Assembly (NCBI GenBank): GCA_020633335.1
Contig: JACKDU010000012.1
Span: 62,001-126,000, forward strand
DNA from: Myxococcales bacterium
GTDB lineage: Bacteria > Myxococcota_A > Polyangia > Nannocystales > Nannocystaceae
DNA length: 64,000 bases
Direction: 5' to 3'
Of the stretch, positions 25,603 through 34,489 are shown piece by piece. The notes below the pieces were generated by a model. That model was given only the letters and a program-made list of their open reading frames with translations. It was not told the origin of the DNA and ran no database searches. Position 1 is the first letter of the stretch. Each line of letters opens with the position of its first letter. The position numbers and the translations under genes are program-made.

Positions 25603-26136
25603 TCAGAGCGTCCGGTTGAGCCGGGCGATCAGCCTGGCGAGGCCCTCGGGGGTCTCGGTCTGCGTGACCTTGAGGGTCACGGAGGCCCGCCCGCTCTCGC
25701 CGGTCGTCGGCGTCGTCGACACGTCGATCCCGACGTCGTGATCGACCTCGGACCAGCCGAGCTCGCTGCGGTGGGCCTCGGCGTCGGCCTGCCGCTTGCC
25801 CTCCTCGTCGTCGCTGAAGTGCAGCGGCTCGACGTCCGCGGCCTCGGCCTCGGCGGTGACCTCCCCGAGCTCGGTGGTGAAGCTCACCTCCATCTCGGCG
25901 ATCGACATGTTCGAGACGTTGACCAGGGTGATCAGCGGGACCACGAGGGTGTCGGTGTCGCCCGGCTGGGCGTCAGAGCGCGCGCTCGGCACCTGGAGCT
26001 CGACCGTCACCGGCGCGTTCCGGTCGTCGAAGAACGAGCGGAGGTTGCGGACCTGCTGGACCCGGACGATGTGCTCGGCCTCCGCGACCGACGAGGCGAG
26101 CGCGGCGACGAGGTTCTCGAGGCTTATCTGGGACAT
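25603..26136 (-). CDS. DUF2589-type protein B
   Basis: A 177-aa protein with an N-terminal helix MSQISLENLVAALASSVAEA. A beta domain containing LVVPLITLVNVSNMSIAEME and VSFTTELGEV follows, and then a C-terminal segment TPEGLARLIARLNRTL. The same three elements, with PFLALVN and MPEGLSRVLDML, occur in the next gene upstream, so the two are paralogues of the DUF2589 class. It is cytoplasmic, with no signal peptide. Family function is not known to me. CCCACGGAAGGAGCCCCC provides a strong GGAG ribosome-binding site. The distance to the upstream gene is 70 nt. Confidence 0.75.
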   Translation of the reverse strand: MSQISLENLVAALASSVAEAEHIVRVQQVRNLRSFFDDRNAPVTVELQVPSARSDAQPGDTDTLVVPLITLVNVSNMSIAEMEVSFTTELGEVTAEAEAADVEPLHFSDDEEGKRQADAEAHRSELGWSEVDHDVGIDVSTTPTTGESGRASVTLKVTQTETPEGLARLIARLNRTL

Positions 26137-26206
26137 CCTGGGGGCTCCTTCCGTGGGCGGTCAGGGCGAGGGGGCGCGCCGTCGATGAGGCGGCGCGCCC
26201 TCTCCG

Positions 26207-26875
26207 TCAGGTGAGCGCCTTCACCTTGGTGTCGTTGATGCCGACGCCGTTCGCGTTCGCGTCCACCGGCTTGCTCACGGCGACCGGGGCGATCGCGCTC
26301 TGGAGCATGTCGAGGACCCGCGAGAGCCCCTCGGGCATCCCGTCGTCGCGGGCGTGGACGGCGACGTGGTACTTCGCCGACTTGTCGGTGCTGCGGGTGT
26401 TCTCCTTGTGGGTGGAGACCGAGCCCGCGATCTTCACCTTGGCGCTGAAGGGGCCCCAGCCGACCTGCATGGTCGCGTCGAGCGAGGCCTGCGCCGAGGT
26501 CCCGGAGCTCTCCGACTCGGAGCTCTTGATCTCCATGTCGAAGGTGATGTCGACCGTCTTGATCGCCAGCGCCGGGACGTTGACCAGGGCGAGGAAGGGC
26601 ACGGAGATCGCGACCCGCTCGACCTTGCTGGCCTTGCCCCCCGCGCCGTCGTCCGCCATCTCGCCGACCGGCCGGAAGAAGGCGAAGTCGACCTGGCGGG
26701 GGACCATCTTCCCGGTGAAGCCGTTCTGGTCCTTCTCCGCGTCGAAGCCGACCGTGTTGATGAACTCCGCCGTCGCCTTCGCCAGGCGGACCTGAGCGTC
26801 GCAGGCCGCCGTGAGCGGCGCGCCGATCAGATCCTGCATTGGCAAGCCGCTGAACTCATTACCCATGAATGACAT
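26207..26875 (-). CDS. DUF2589 domain protein A, first gene of the locus
   Basis: The 222-aa protein is the clearest DUF2589 (PF11655) member. LPMQDLIGAPLTAACDAQVR and then LAKATAEFINTVGF form the N-terminal helix pair. VERVAISVPFLALVNVPALA and IKTVDITFDMEIKSS form the central beta block, and a C-terminal MPEGLSRVLDMLQSAI is shared with protein B. The middle is Ser/Thr-rich. It is translated from ATG 26875 behind a purine-rich leader (GAAAGGAAGG and GGGG). A sigma70-like promoter with a 25-nt palindrome at the predicted start site controls it. The family has no established function that I can cite. It heads five same-strand genes. Confidence 0.82.
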   Translation of the reverse strand: MSFMGNEFSGLPMQDLIGAPLTAACDAQVRLAKATAEFINTVGFDAEKDQNGFTGKMVPRQVDFAFFRPVGEMADDGAGGKASKVERVAISVPFLALVNVPALAIKTVDITFDMEIKSSESESSGTSAQASLDATMQVGWGPFSAKVKIAGSVSTHKENTRSTDKSAKYHVAVHARDDGMPEGLSRVLDMLQSAIAPVAVSKPVDANANGVGINDTKVKALT

Positions 26876-26905
26876 ATCCCCTACCTTCCTTTCTACCCAT
26901 CGTCA

Positions 26906-26930
26906 CCGCGATCGAGGCCCTCGATCGCGG
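26906..26930. promoter_or_regulatory. 25-nt perfect palindrome, candidate operator
   Basis: CCGCGATCGAGG-C-CCTCGATCGCGG has 12-bp perfect arms around one base. It lies between the -10 element (26935-26940) and the ATG of the DUF2589 locus, overlapping the predicted transcription start (about 26928). The position fits a repressor operator; a 5' leader hairpin is the alternative. Confidence 0.6.
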
Positions 26931-26934
26931 CGCC

Positions 26935-26963
26935 ACGCTACTGACCTCTGCATCTGATGTCAA
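26935..26963 (-). promoter_or_regulatory. Sigma70-type promoter of the DUF2589 locus
   Basis: On the minus strand, TTGACA (26958-26963), a 17-nt spacer and TAGCGT (26935-26940). The -35 is perfect and spacing ideal; the same -10 hexamer recurs at the 35-kb cluster. The leader to ATG 26875 is about 53 nt. Confidence 0.65.
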
Positions 26964-27595
26964 CGCGCGTCGGCGCCTTCACAGGGGGTCTCGGGGGCTC
27001 TCGAATGCGCGTGTTGCGGGTCTTTGCGCGCATCTCTGGCGAGCGGCCGTGGAATGCAGTGCGGGGCGAGCGGGCGGGCCGGCTCGCGCTGGAACGGCGT
27101 ATTCGCCGGTCGGGTGCGGTGTGTTGAATCGCGCCTTCGTCGAATCGCGCCCGCTCGCGCGCCCTCGCCCGCGTGCGCGCGGGATCGACGGTCGAGGATA
27201 CGCTCGCTATTGCGAATGCGATGTCGTCGGATATCGACGATCGACTCAAAAACGCGGGGGCGCCATGCCCCAATCCGGCGGGGGACGATCTACGCGAGGG
27301 GGATCGTCACCTTTCCGGATCGGTGCTCCGAGTAGGCGTCGGCGGCGGTCGGCTTGATCAGCGCGAGCGCCGGTGAGCGGGGCTCGCTCCCGGACAATCG
27401 ACGTCGGGCCCGATCACCGCAGCGAATGACGGGAGGAGCCGATCACATGCCTCTCAGTCGGCCCCGCGCGGGGCTACGCTGCGCTCCCTGCGGACTCGCG
27501 TGGGAGGCCCCTCGCGCGCGGCGACGGCGGCCCGGCGTCCGGGAGGGCGGCCGATGGCGGCCCCGCGCGCGTGCGATCGCCCTATCCTTGCGCCA
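26964..27595. other. 632-nt region without a supported gene
   Basis: This interval is less GC-rich and codon-biased than its neighbours, and short frames in it do not keep third-position bias. It contains CGACGGTCGAGGATACG and related short inverted motifs near 27185-27255. A strong GGGAGGAG sequence before an ATG at 27447 leads only into an out-of-frame overlap with the peroxidase gene. It probably holds the upstream regulatory DNA of the DUF2589 locus and the peroxidase gene. A regulatory RNA cannot be excluded. Confidence 0.5.
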
Positions 27596-28315
27596 ATGCC
27601 CGTCACCTCCCGCGCCCTCACCCTCGCCGTCGCCTCCCTCCTCGTCGCCGCTCCGCTCGCGTGCTCGAGCCCGGGGGCGCCCGAGCCCGCGCCGAAGGCG
27701 AACGCAGAGGCGGCGCAGCCGGCCGCCGCGACGCCAGCGGCGGGGGCCGAGGTCGCCGAGGCGGCGCTTCCCGAGGCAGCCGAGGCAGCCGAGGCAGCGC
27801 CCGCCCCGAGCGCGGCCGCCAGCGGACCGGTGGTCGAGCACGTGGTCGAGACCCTCGAGGGCGGGGAGCTCGCCCTCGCGTCGCTCCGCGGCAAGGCGGT
27901 GCTGGTGGTCAACACCGCGTCGGAGTGCGGCTACACCCCGCAATACGCCCAGCTCCAGGAGCTCTACGGCCGCTACCGCGATCGCGGCCTCGTGGTCATC
28001 GGCTTCCCCTCCAACGACTTCGGCGGCCAGGAGCCCGGCGACGCCGATCAGATCAAGGGCTTCGTCCAGAGCGAGTACGCCGTCGAGTTCCCGATGATGG
28101 CCAAGGTCCACGCCCGCGGCCCCGAGATCGCGCCGGTCTACAAGACCCTGTCTGAAGAGACAGGCGATGGGATCCGCGGCGAGGTCAAGTGGAACTTCAC
28201 GAAGTTCCTGATCGATCCCGAGGGCCGGGTGATCGCCCGCTTCGAGCCGGCGGTCGAGCCGATGGCCGACGAGGTGATCAAGGCGGTCGAGGCCGCGCTG
28301 CCGAAGGCGGGCTAG
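27596..28315 (+). CDS. Glutathione peroxidase family lipoprotein
   Basis: A 239-aa protein from ATG 27596. A signal peptide with lipobox (LLVAAPLACSSPG) and an Ala/Pro/Glu linker with PEAAEAAEAA repeats lead to a thioredoxin-fold peroxidase domain (about residues 80-237). The catalytic tetrad is present: Cys in NTASECGYTPQY, Gln in FPSNDFGGQEP, and Trp/Asn in VKWNFTKFLID. Family knowledge: such enzymes reduce lipid or organic hydroperoxides with thioredoxin or glutathione. Lipid anchoring places it at the cell envelope. TATCCT at 27583-27588 ends 7 nt before the ATG, suggesting a leaderless mRNA. A dispersed hairpin (28147-28164) encodes LSEETG in the variable loop before the Trp block. Confidence 0.88.
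   Translation: MPVTSRALTLAVASLLVAAPLACSSPGAPEPAPKANAEAAQPAAATPAAGAEVAEAALPEAAEAAEAAPAPSAAASGPVVEHVVETLEGGELALASLRGKAVLVVNTASECGYTPQYAQLQELYGRYRDRGLVVIGFPSNDFGGQEPGDADQIKGFVQSEYAVEFPMMAKVHARGPEIAPVYKTLSEETGDGIRGEVKWNFTKFLIDPEGRVIARFEPAVEPMADEVIKAVEAALPKAG
28147..28164. repeat. Dispersed hairpin, perfect 7-bp arms
   Basis: CCTGTCT-GAAG-AGACAGG, intragenic in the glutathione peroxidase gene, read as LSEETG in a surface loop that varies in length in the family. Confidence 0.7.
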
Positions 28316-28350
28316 CCGGCCGCCGGTCGAGGAGGCTCGCGCGCCGGCGC

Positions 28351-29079
28351 TCAGCGGCGGCGGATGGCCGAGAGCGCCCGGATCCCGAGGCCGGCGGCGA
28401 GGGCCGGCGCGAGGAGGGCGCCCTGGGCTGCCGCGCGCGGCAGCGGCGAGAGATCGTCGGTCGCCTGGAGGAGCGCGAGGTAGTGGTTGGCCGCGTCGTG
28501 GAGCTGCGAGCGGGCGGCCTCGGTGAAGACCTCGAGGACGAGCGCCGAGCAGAGCCGCGCGAGCGGCGAGGCCTCGCTGGTCGGCAGCGCGTCGAGGAAG
28601 GCGCAGTAGGCCGCGTCGAGCCCGGCCTCGCGCGCGCCCTCGCGGAGGAGCCGCATGTAGCGGAGGGAGGGCGGTCGCTCGTGGCTCCGCCGCCGCCGCT
28701 CGCTCGCGACGAAGGCGCGGGCGAGGATCCGCTCGCCGTCGTAGCTCTCGGCGACGAGCTCGCAGACCTCGTAGAAGTGGGCGCCGCCCTCGCTCGCGGT
28801 GAGGGCCGCGAAGTCGGCGGCGGACATCTTGATCAGGACGCCGTGGACCGCCTCGCCGTCGGCGCTCCGGAGGTTCGCCATCGACGGTTCGGCGGGGGGA
28901 ATCCCGGGCATGTCGAAGGCCAATCGCCACCCGGCGACGCGCGCGGGGCGGGTGTCAAGCTCGGAGATCCCCGCGCGCCTGCGGCGTTTCTCCGGGCTCA
29001 AGTTGGAGCCGTACGCGAAGTACCAAACGGCCAGATCGTCGCCCGCGGCGACGCTCGCATCGGCACCTCCGACACTCAC
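28351..29079 (-). CDS. Gamma-glutamylcyclotransferase-like protein
   Basis: The 242-aa protein begins near WYFAYGSNLSPEKRRRR, the glycine-loop Y-G-S-N-L signature of the GGCT/AIG2 fold. It has the catalytic acid in LTASEGGAHFYEV and a substrate-binding Tyr nearby. GGCT enzymes release 5-oxoproline from gamma-glutamyl peptides. The C-terminal 100 residues are helical and extra to the minimal domain (about 150-180 aa), ending in a hydrophobic AAAQGALLAPALAAGLGIRAL segment that could contact membrane. GTG 29079 is the start, with TAGCAT (29088-29093) 8 nt upstream, so it is probably leaderless. It converges on the glutathione peroxidase gene and diverges from the giant kinase. Both neighbours have glutathione-type family chemistry, which may be coincidence. 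Confidence 0.8.
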   Translation of the reverse strand: MSVGGADASVAAGDDLAVWYFAYGSNLSPEKRRRRAGISELDTRPARVAGWRLAFDMPGIPPAEPSMANLRSADGEAVHGVLIKMSAADFAALTASEGGAHFYEVCELVAESYDGERILARAFVASERRRRSHERPPSLRYMRLLREGAREAGLDAAYCAFLDALPTSEASPLARLCSALVLEVFTEAARSQLHDAANHYLALLQATDDLSPLPRAAAQGALLAPALAAGLGIRALSAIRRR

Positions 29080-29227
29080 CGAGGGTCATGCTAGCGGGGA
29101 TCTCGGTCGCCCTCTAGACCCCCATCCGCCGCTCTGGGGACGTATGCATCGCGTGGACGAGCGAGGCGCGCCTCTGCCCGTGGGGAAGGCTCACTGGCCG
29201 AGGGTACTTTGTGTATGATTCCCGCCG

Positions 29228-32200
29228 ATGGCGCTCTCCGGCTACGTGACCAGGGAGATCCTGCACGAGGGGGTCAAGTCGGAGATCCATCGATCGACCC
29301 GCGCGGACGACGGTCTGCAGGTCATCCTCAAGATCCCGCGGGCTGACGCGACCCGTCACCAGCGCCTCGCCGAGCTCCGCCACGAGTTCCACGTCGCCTC
29401 GCTGGTCAAGGGCGTCGGCGTCGTCGAGGCGCTCACCCTCGACGAGGACGGCGAGCGCCCCTTCCTGGTCTTTGAGGACATCGGCGGGGTCTCGCTCTCC
29501 CGCGCGTTCCCGTCGCGGATCGGCCTCGTCACCTTCTACCCGATCGCCCTCCAGATCTGCGACGCGCTCGCGGCGATCCACGCCCGCGGGGTGATCCACA
29601 AGGACATCAAGCCGCAGAACATCATCATCAACCCGCAGACGGGGGTGGTGAAGCTCACCGACCTCGCGATCGCGTCGCTCCTCAGCGACGAGGTCTCGAC
29701 GCTCGCGCAGCCCGATCGCCTGGTCGGGACCCTCGCCTACATGGCGCCGGAGCAGACCGGCCGGGTCGGCCGGGGGATCGACGCGCGCGCCGATCTCTAC
29801 GCGCTCGGCGTGACCTTCTACGAGCTCCTCGCCGGCCGGCGGCCCTTTCCGCAGGTCGATCCGATGGAGCTGGTCCACGCCCACATCGCCCGCGAGCCGC
29901 CGCCGCTGGTCCGGGTCGAGCCCTCGGTCGGCGACGAGCTCTCGGCGGTGATCGAGCGCCTCCTCACCAAGGATCCGGACGCGCGCTACCGCTCCGCGCT
30001 CTCGCTCCGCGCCGATCTCCAGCTCCTCTGGGACGCCTACCGAGCCGGCGACACGGTCCCCTCCTTCGTCCCCGGGCGTCGCCACCGAGGGGCGGAGTTC
30101 CGGCTGCCGCAGGCGCTCTACGGCCGCGAGCGCGAGCGCGAGCGCCTCCTCCAGGCCTTCGAATACACGGCCTCGGGGGCGCGGGCGCTGGTCCTGGTCG
30201 CCGGCTTCTCGGGGACCGGCAAGTCGGCCCTGGTCCACGAGGTCCACCGACCGATGGTCGCGCGCCGGGGCTCCTTCGTCTCCGGCAAGTTCGACCAGTT
30301 CAACCGCAACGTCCCCTTCGCGTCGATCCTCCAGACCCTGCGCCAGCTCGTCGACGGGGTCCTCGCCCGCTCCGACGCCGAGGTCGAGCGCTGGCGGCGG
30401 CGGATCCTCGACTCGCTCGGCGCCCAGGTGGCGGTCCTCGCCGAGACCGTCCCCGAGCTCGAGCTGATCGTCGGCAAGCACCCCGCGCCGCCGCCGAGCT
30501 CGTCGACCGAGGCCCAGAACCGCCTCCACCTCGCGGTCCTCCGCTTCTTCGCCGCCTTCGCCCGCGACGATCACCCGCTGGTGATCTTCCTCGACGATCT
30601 CCAGTGGGCGGACGTCGCGACCATCGCGCTCCTCAAGGCGCTGGTCACCGACCCGGAGCTCACCCACGTCCTCGTGATCGGCGCCTACCGCGAGCAGGAG
30701 GTCGGCGTCGCCCACCCGCTGCGGCGGGCCCTCGCCGAGATCGAGGCGGCGACCCGGGTCGAGCGGATCGCCCTCGGGCCGCTGGTCGCCAGCGACGTCC
30801 ACCGCCTGATCGCCGACGCGCTCGCCGAGGAGGTCGGACGGATCCGCGCGCTCGCCGACGAGGTCTTCCGGCGCACCGAGGGCAACCCGCTCTTCGTCCG
30901 CGAGTTCCTCCGGATGATCCAGAGCGAGGGGCTCCTCCGCTACGACCCCGCCGCCGAGCGCTGGCGCTGGGACCTCGACGAGATCCGCGCGGCCGAGATC
31001 CCCGACGACGTCGCCGACCTCCTCCTCGGTCGGATCCGCCGGCTCTCGGGCGCCGCCCGCCAGGCGCTCAAGGTCGCCGCCTGCGTCGGCGTCGAGTTCG
31101 GGATCGAGACGCTCCTCGCGGTCACCGGAGAGCGGCCCGCGGCCCTCGGCCGCGCGCTCTGGGAGGCGATCGAGATCGGCCTCATCGCCGCCCTCGACGC
31201 GAGCTACCGCCTCCTCCTCCACGGGGTCGGCGGCGGCTCGCAGCTCCGCCTCCGCTTCGTCCACGATCGGGTCCGGCAGGCGGCCTACTCGCTCCTGAGC
31301 CCCGAGGAGATGCCGGCGCTCCACCTGGCGATCGGCCGCCACATGCTCGCCGCGCTGCCGAGCCGCGAGCGCTCGGAGTTCCTCGACGCGGTCGACCACA
31401 TCAACCGCGGGCGCGGCGAGATCCGCGACCCCGCCGAGCTGATGAGCCTGGCCGAGCTCGACCTCGAGGCCGGCCGGCGGGCGCGGGCGGCGACCGCCTA
31501 CGCCGCGGCCGTCACCTTCTTCCGCGCCGGCGCCTCGCTGATCGGCGACGACGAGTGGCGGAGCCGCTACCCGCTCGCCTTCGCGCTCGGCGTCGGCCTC
31601 GCGGAGTGCCAGTACCTGAGCGGCGACTTCGACGGCGCCGATCAGACCTTCGAAGAGGTGACCGCGCGGGCGAGCTCCCGCCTCGACGCGCTCTCGGTCC
31701 GCAGCCTGCGGACGGTCCTCTACGTGACGATCGGCCGCTCGAACCGCGCCCTCGAGGTCGGCGTCGAGGCGCTCCGGCTCGCCGGGATCGCGGTCCCGGA
31801 CGACGAGGCCGGGCTCCGCGAGGCGGCGGCGGCCGAGCGCGCGCGCCTCACCGAGCGCCTCGCGGGCGGCTCCCTCGCCGCCCTCATGGATCTCCCGCTG
31901 GCCGGCGATCCCGAGCTCCGGGCGGTGATCAAGGTGATGACCGACCTGATGGCGCCCTCGCAGCTCACCCGCCAGGCGCTCTTCGAGTACCTCTGCCTCA
32001 AGCAGATCAACCTCTCCCTCGACCACGGCCACGCCGACGCCTCGCCCTACGGCTACCTGGTCTACGCGTTCTACCTGACGACCAGGAGCGGGCCGATCCC
32101 CGACGCCTTCGACCTCAGCGAGGTCGGCCTCGCGGTCAACGAGCGCCTCGGCGCCGACGATCAGGTCGCCCGCCTCAACTTCGTCTTCGGCTCGATCCTC

Positions 32201-34411
32201 CACCACTGGAAGCCGCTCCCCGAGGTCCTCGAGTGCTTCGAGCGCGCGCGCTTCTTCGGCCTCGAGAGCGGCGACTACATCTTCGTCTCCTACGCCTGCT
32301 CGCACGCGGCGATCGCCCAGCTCAGCCTCGGCACCCCGCTCCAGGCGGCGAGCGCCCAGATCGACGAGTACCTCAAGCTGATGCAGCGCACCCGGGTCGC
32401 GTCGTCGACCGCCGCCCTGCAGATCGCCCGCCAGGTCGCGCTCGCGCTCCGCGGCGAGACCGAGAGCCCGACCTCCCTCAGCGACGCCGACTTCGACGAG
32501 GACGCGGCCTTCGCCGCCTACGACCGCGACCGCCTCAGCTTCGCGACCCTCTGGTTCTGCATCGCCAAGCTCGAGCTCGCGGTCCTCGCCCGCGACCTCG
32601 CCGGCGGCCGCCGCTGGCTCGCCGAGGCCGAGCGCCGCCTCCTCAACTCGTCGTGGTACCTGACGACCGAGCTCAACTTCTTCGGCTCGCTCCTGGTCGC
32701 CGCCCTCCTCCGGAGCGGCGAGCTCGATCCCGAGGAGCGGGCGGCGCTCCGCGAGGAGCTGGGCGGCCGCCGCGACCGCTACGCCCGCCTCGCCGACGCC
32801 TGCCCCGACAACTTCATCCACAAGCTCGCGCTCATCGACGCCGAGGTCGCGGCGGTCGACGGCGATCGGGCGCTCGCCTTCGCCTGCTACGACGGGGCGA
32901 TCTCCGACGCTCGCCGCTACGGCTTCGTCTCGACTGAGTCGATCGCCCGCGAGCTCGCCGGCCGCTACTACCTCGAGTGCGGGATGCCGATGATGGCGGC
33001 GACGCTGATCGCCGACGCCGACGTGACCTACCGCCGCTGGGGCGCGGTCGTCCGCTCCGACACCCTGGTGGTCGAGCACGGCGAGCTCCTCCGGCGGGCG
33101 GTGATCCGCTCGCCGCTGCGGGCCTCCTCCGGCTCGGAGGTCACCGAGACCTCGGTGGTGACCGCGACCTCGGTCGATCCCCGCCTCGACCTCTCGAGCG
33201 CGATCAAGGCGGCCCAGGCCTTCGCCGGCGAGATCGACCTCGTCGCCCTCTTCAAGAAGGTGATGGGGACGCTGGTCGAGAACGCCGGCGCCGAGCGGGG
33301 CGCGCTCGCGCTGGTCGGCGAGGGCGAGCTCCACCTCGCCGCGACCTACGGCGCGAGCGAGGGGGTCATCGTCTACGAGGGGCGGGCGCTGAGCTCCGAC
33401 GAGGCGCCCGCCGGCGTCCTCCGCCACACATTCCGCAGCGGCAGGATCCTCCTCAGCGAGGAGATCCTCGAGAACCCGGGCTTCGCCAGCGACCCCTACC
33501 TGATGCGCGCGCGGCCGCTCTCGCTCCTGGCGATGCCGGTGACCTACCAGGCGAAGCGCCTCGGGGTCCTCTACCTCGAGAACCGGCTGGTCTGGGGCGT
33601 CTTCAACCACTACCGCCTGGAGATGCTCCGCCTCCTCTGCGCGCAGCTGGCGATCGCGATCGCCAACGCGCGGATGTTCTCCGAGCTCAACGAGGCCCGG
33701 CGGATCGCCGAGGAGGCGAGCCTCGCCAAGAGCCGCTTCATGCTCAACATGAGCCACGAGCTGCGGACGCCGCTCAACTGGATCATCGGCATCTCGGAGA
33801 TGCTCGCCGAGGAGGCCGAGGACGACGACAACGACGAGGGGGCCGAGCAGCTCCAGAAGGTGACCGAGGCCGGCCGCCACCTCCTCGGGATCATCTCCGA
33901 CGTCCTCGACATCACCAAGCTCGAGTCCGGGCGCCTCGAGCTCGAGCTCTCGACCTTCCCGATCGCGCCGCTCATCGACGAGGTCGTCGCCGTCCACATC
34001 GACGCGATCGAGCGCAGCGGCTCGCGGATCGACGTCGAGATCGCCGACGACGTCGGCGCGGTGACCAACGACCGGGTCAAGCTCGCGCAGGTGATCGGCA
34101 ACGTCGTCGGCAACGCCGCGCGCTTCACCGAGGGGGGCGCGATCACGCTCCAGGTCGCCGTCGTCGAGCGCTCGCTCCGGGTGGTGGTCGCCGACGAGGG
34201 GATCGGCATGACCAAGCACCAGAGCGCGCGGATCTTCGAGGCCTTCCAACAGGGCGACGACTCACCGACCCGCAAGTACGGCGGGATGGGCCTCGGGTTG
34301 GCGATCGTCCGGCGCCTCTGCGAGCTGATGGGCGGGTCGATCGGCGTCGTCAGCGAGCTCGGGGCCGGCTCGACCTTCACCATCGAAGTTCCGGTCGACG
34401 TCCGCGCGTGA
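29228..34411 (+). CDS. Giant Ser/Thr kinase - AAA ATPase - GAF - histidine kinase
   Basis: The 1727-aa soluble multi-kinase has a protein kinase domain at residues 1-270: Lys in QVILKIPRAD (about 35), VIHKDIKPQNIII as the catalytic loop with HKD for HRD, and LTDLAIAS in place of DFG. An AAA ATPase follows at about 295-560 (P-loop VAGFSGTGKSALVHEV about 325, Walker B LVIFLDDLQWAD about 450). A long TPR-like helical region spans 600-1290. GAF is at about 1320-1480, HisKA with His in MLNMSHELRTPLNW at about 1507, and HATPase_c to the end (NVVGNAARF, GGMGLGLAIV). This order matches the multi-sensor family known from Nostoc, myxobacteria and planctomycetes. No receiver domain is attached. TATGAT (29214-29219) lies 8 nt before the ATG. 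Confidence 0.9.
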   Translation: MALSGYVTREILHEGVKSEIHRSTRADDGLQVILKIPRADATRHQRLAELRHEFHVASLVKGVGVVEALTLDEDGERPFLVFEDIGGVSLSRAFPSRIGLVTFYPIALQICDALAAIHARGVIHKDIKPQNIIINPQTGVVKLTDLAIASLLSDEVSTLAQPDRLVGTLAYMAPEQTGRVGRGIDARADLYALGVTFYELLAGRRPFPQVDPMELVHAHIAREPPPLVRVEPSVGDELSAVIERLLTKDPDARYRSALSLRADLQLLWDAYRAGDTVPSFVPGRRHRGAEFRLPQALYGRERERERLLQAFEYTASGARALVLVAGFSGTGKSALVHEVHRPMVARRGSFVSGKFDQFNRNVPFASILQTLRQLVDGVLARSDAEVERWRRRILDSLGAQVAVLAETVPELELIVGKHPAPPPSSSTEAQNRLHLAVLRFFAAFARDDHPLVIFLDDLQWADVATIALLKALVTDPELTHVLVIGAYREQEVGVAHPLRRALAEIEAATRVERIALGPLVASDVHRLIADALAEEVGRIRALADEVFRRTEGNPLFVREFLRMIQSEGLLRYDPAAERWRWDLDEIRAAEIPDDVADLLLGRIRRLSGAARQALKVAACVGVEFGIETLLAVTGERPAALGRALWEAIEIGLIAALDASYRLLLHGVGGGSQLRLRFVHDRVRQAAYSLLSPEEMPALHLAIGRHMLAALPSRERSEFLDAVDHINRGRGEIRDPAELMSLAELDLEAGRRARAATAYAAAVTFFRAGASLIGDDEWRSRYPLAFALGVGLAECQYLSGDFDGADQTFEEVTARASSRLDALSVRSLRTVLYVTIGRSNRALEVGVEALRLAGIAVPDDEAGLREAAAAERARLTERLAGGSLAALMDLPLAGDPELRAVIKVMTDLMAPSQLTRQALFEYLCLKQINLSLDHGHADASPYGYLVYAFYLTTRSGPIPDAFDLSEVGLAVNERLGADDQVARLNFVFGSILHHWKPLPEVLECFERARFFGLESGDYIFVSYACSHAAIAQLSLGTPLQAASAQIDEYLKLMQRTRVASSTAALQIARQVALALRGETESPTSLSDADFDEDAAFAAYDRDRLSFATLWFCIAKLELAVLARDLAGGRRWLAEAERRLLNSSWYLTTELNFFGSLLVAALLRSGELDPEERAALREELGGRRDRYARLADACPDNFIHKLALIDAEVAAVDGDRALAFACYDGAISDARRYGFVSTESIARELAGRYYLECGMPMMAATLIADADVTYRRWGAVVRSDTLVVEHGELLRRAVIRSPLRASSGSEVTETSVVTATSVDPRLDLSSAIKAAQAFAGEIDLVALFKKVMGTLVENAGAERGALALVGEGELHLAATYGASEGVIVYEGRALSSDEAPAGVLRHTFRSGRILLSEEILENPGFASDPYLMRARPLSLLAMPVTYQAKRLGVLYLENRLVWGVFNHYRLEMLRLLCAQLAIAIANARMFSELNEARRIAEEASLAKSRFMLNMSHELRTPLNWIIGISEMLAEEAEDDDNDEGAEQLQKVTEAGRHLLGIISDVLDITKLESGRLELELSTFPIAPLIDEVVAVHIDAIERSGSRIDVEIADDVGAVTNDRVKLAQVIGNVVGNAARFTEGGAITLQVAVVERSLRVVVADEGIGMTKHQSARIFEAFQQGDDSPTRKYGGMGLGLAIVRRLCELMGGSIGVVSELGAGSTFTIEVPVDVRA

Positions 34412-34436
34412 TGTCGACGTCTGCGCGGGCCTCCGC

Positions 34437-34465
34437 TTGCGACGGGGGAGCCGCCCCCATATGAT
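34437..34465 (+). promoter_or_regulatory. Sigma70-type promoter of the VOC gene
   Basis: TTGCGA (34437-34442), a 17-nt spacer and TATGAT (34460-34465). The predicted start near 34472 gives a leader of about 18 nt containing the AGAGGAG ribosome-binding site. It is among the best promoter matches in the window. Confidence 0.6.
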
Positions 34466-34489
34466 GCAAATCCTCCAGAGGAGTGCCCG

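Noticed and set aside
26869..27376. Short plus-strand frames in the 26.9-27.4 kb gap
   Set aside because: No third-position bias and no recognisable peptide; the interval looks regulatory.
27354..28097. Frame with a good GGGAGGAG site before ATG 27447
   Set aside because: It runs out of frame through the glutathione peroxidase gene and is Arg/Pro/Ser-rich without structure.
29114..34249. 1711-codon minus-strand open frame
   Set aside because: Mirror of the giant kinase gene, whose plus-strand frame has clear domains in order. The antisense frame has no domain sense.
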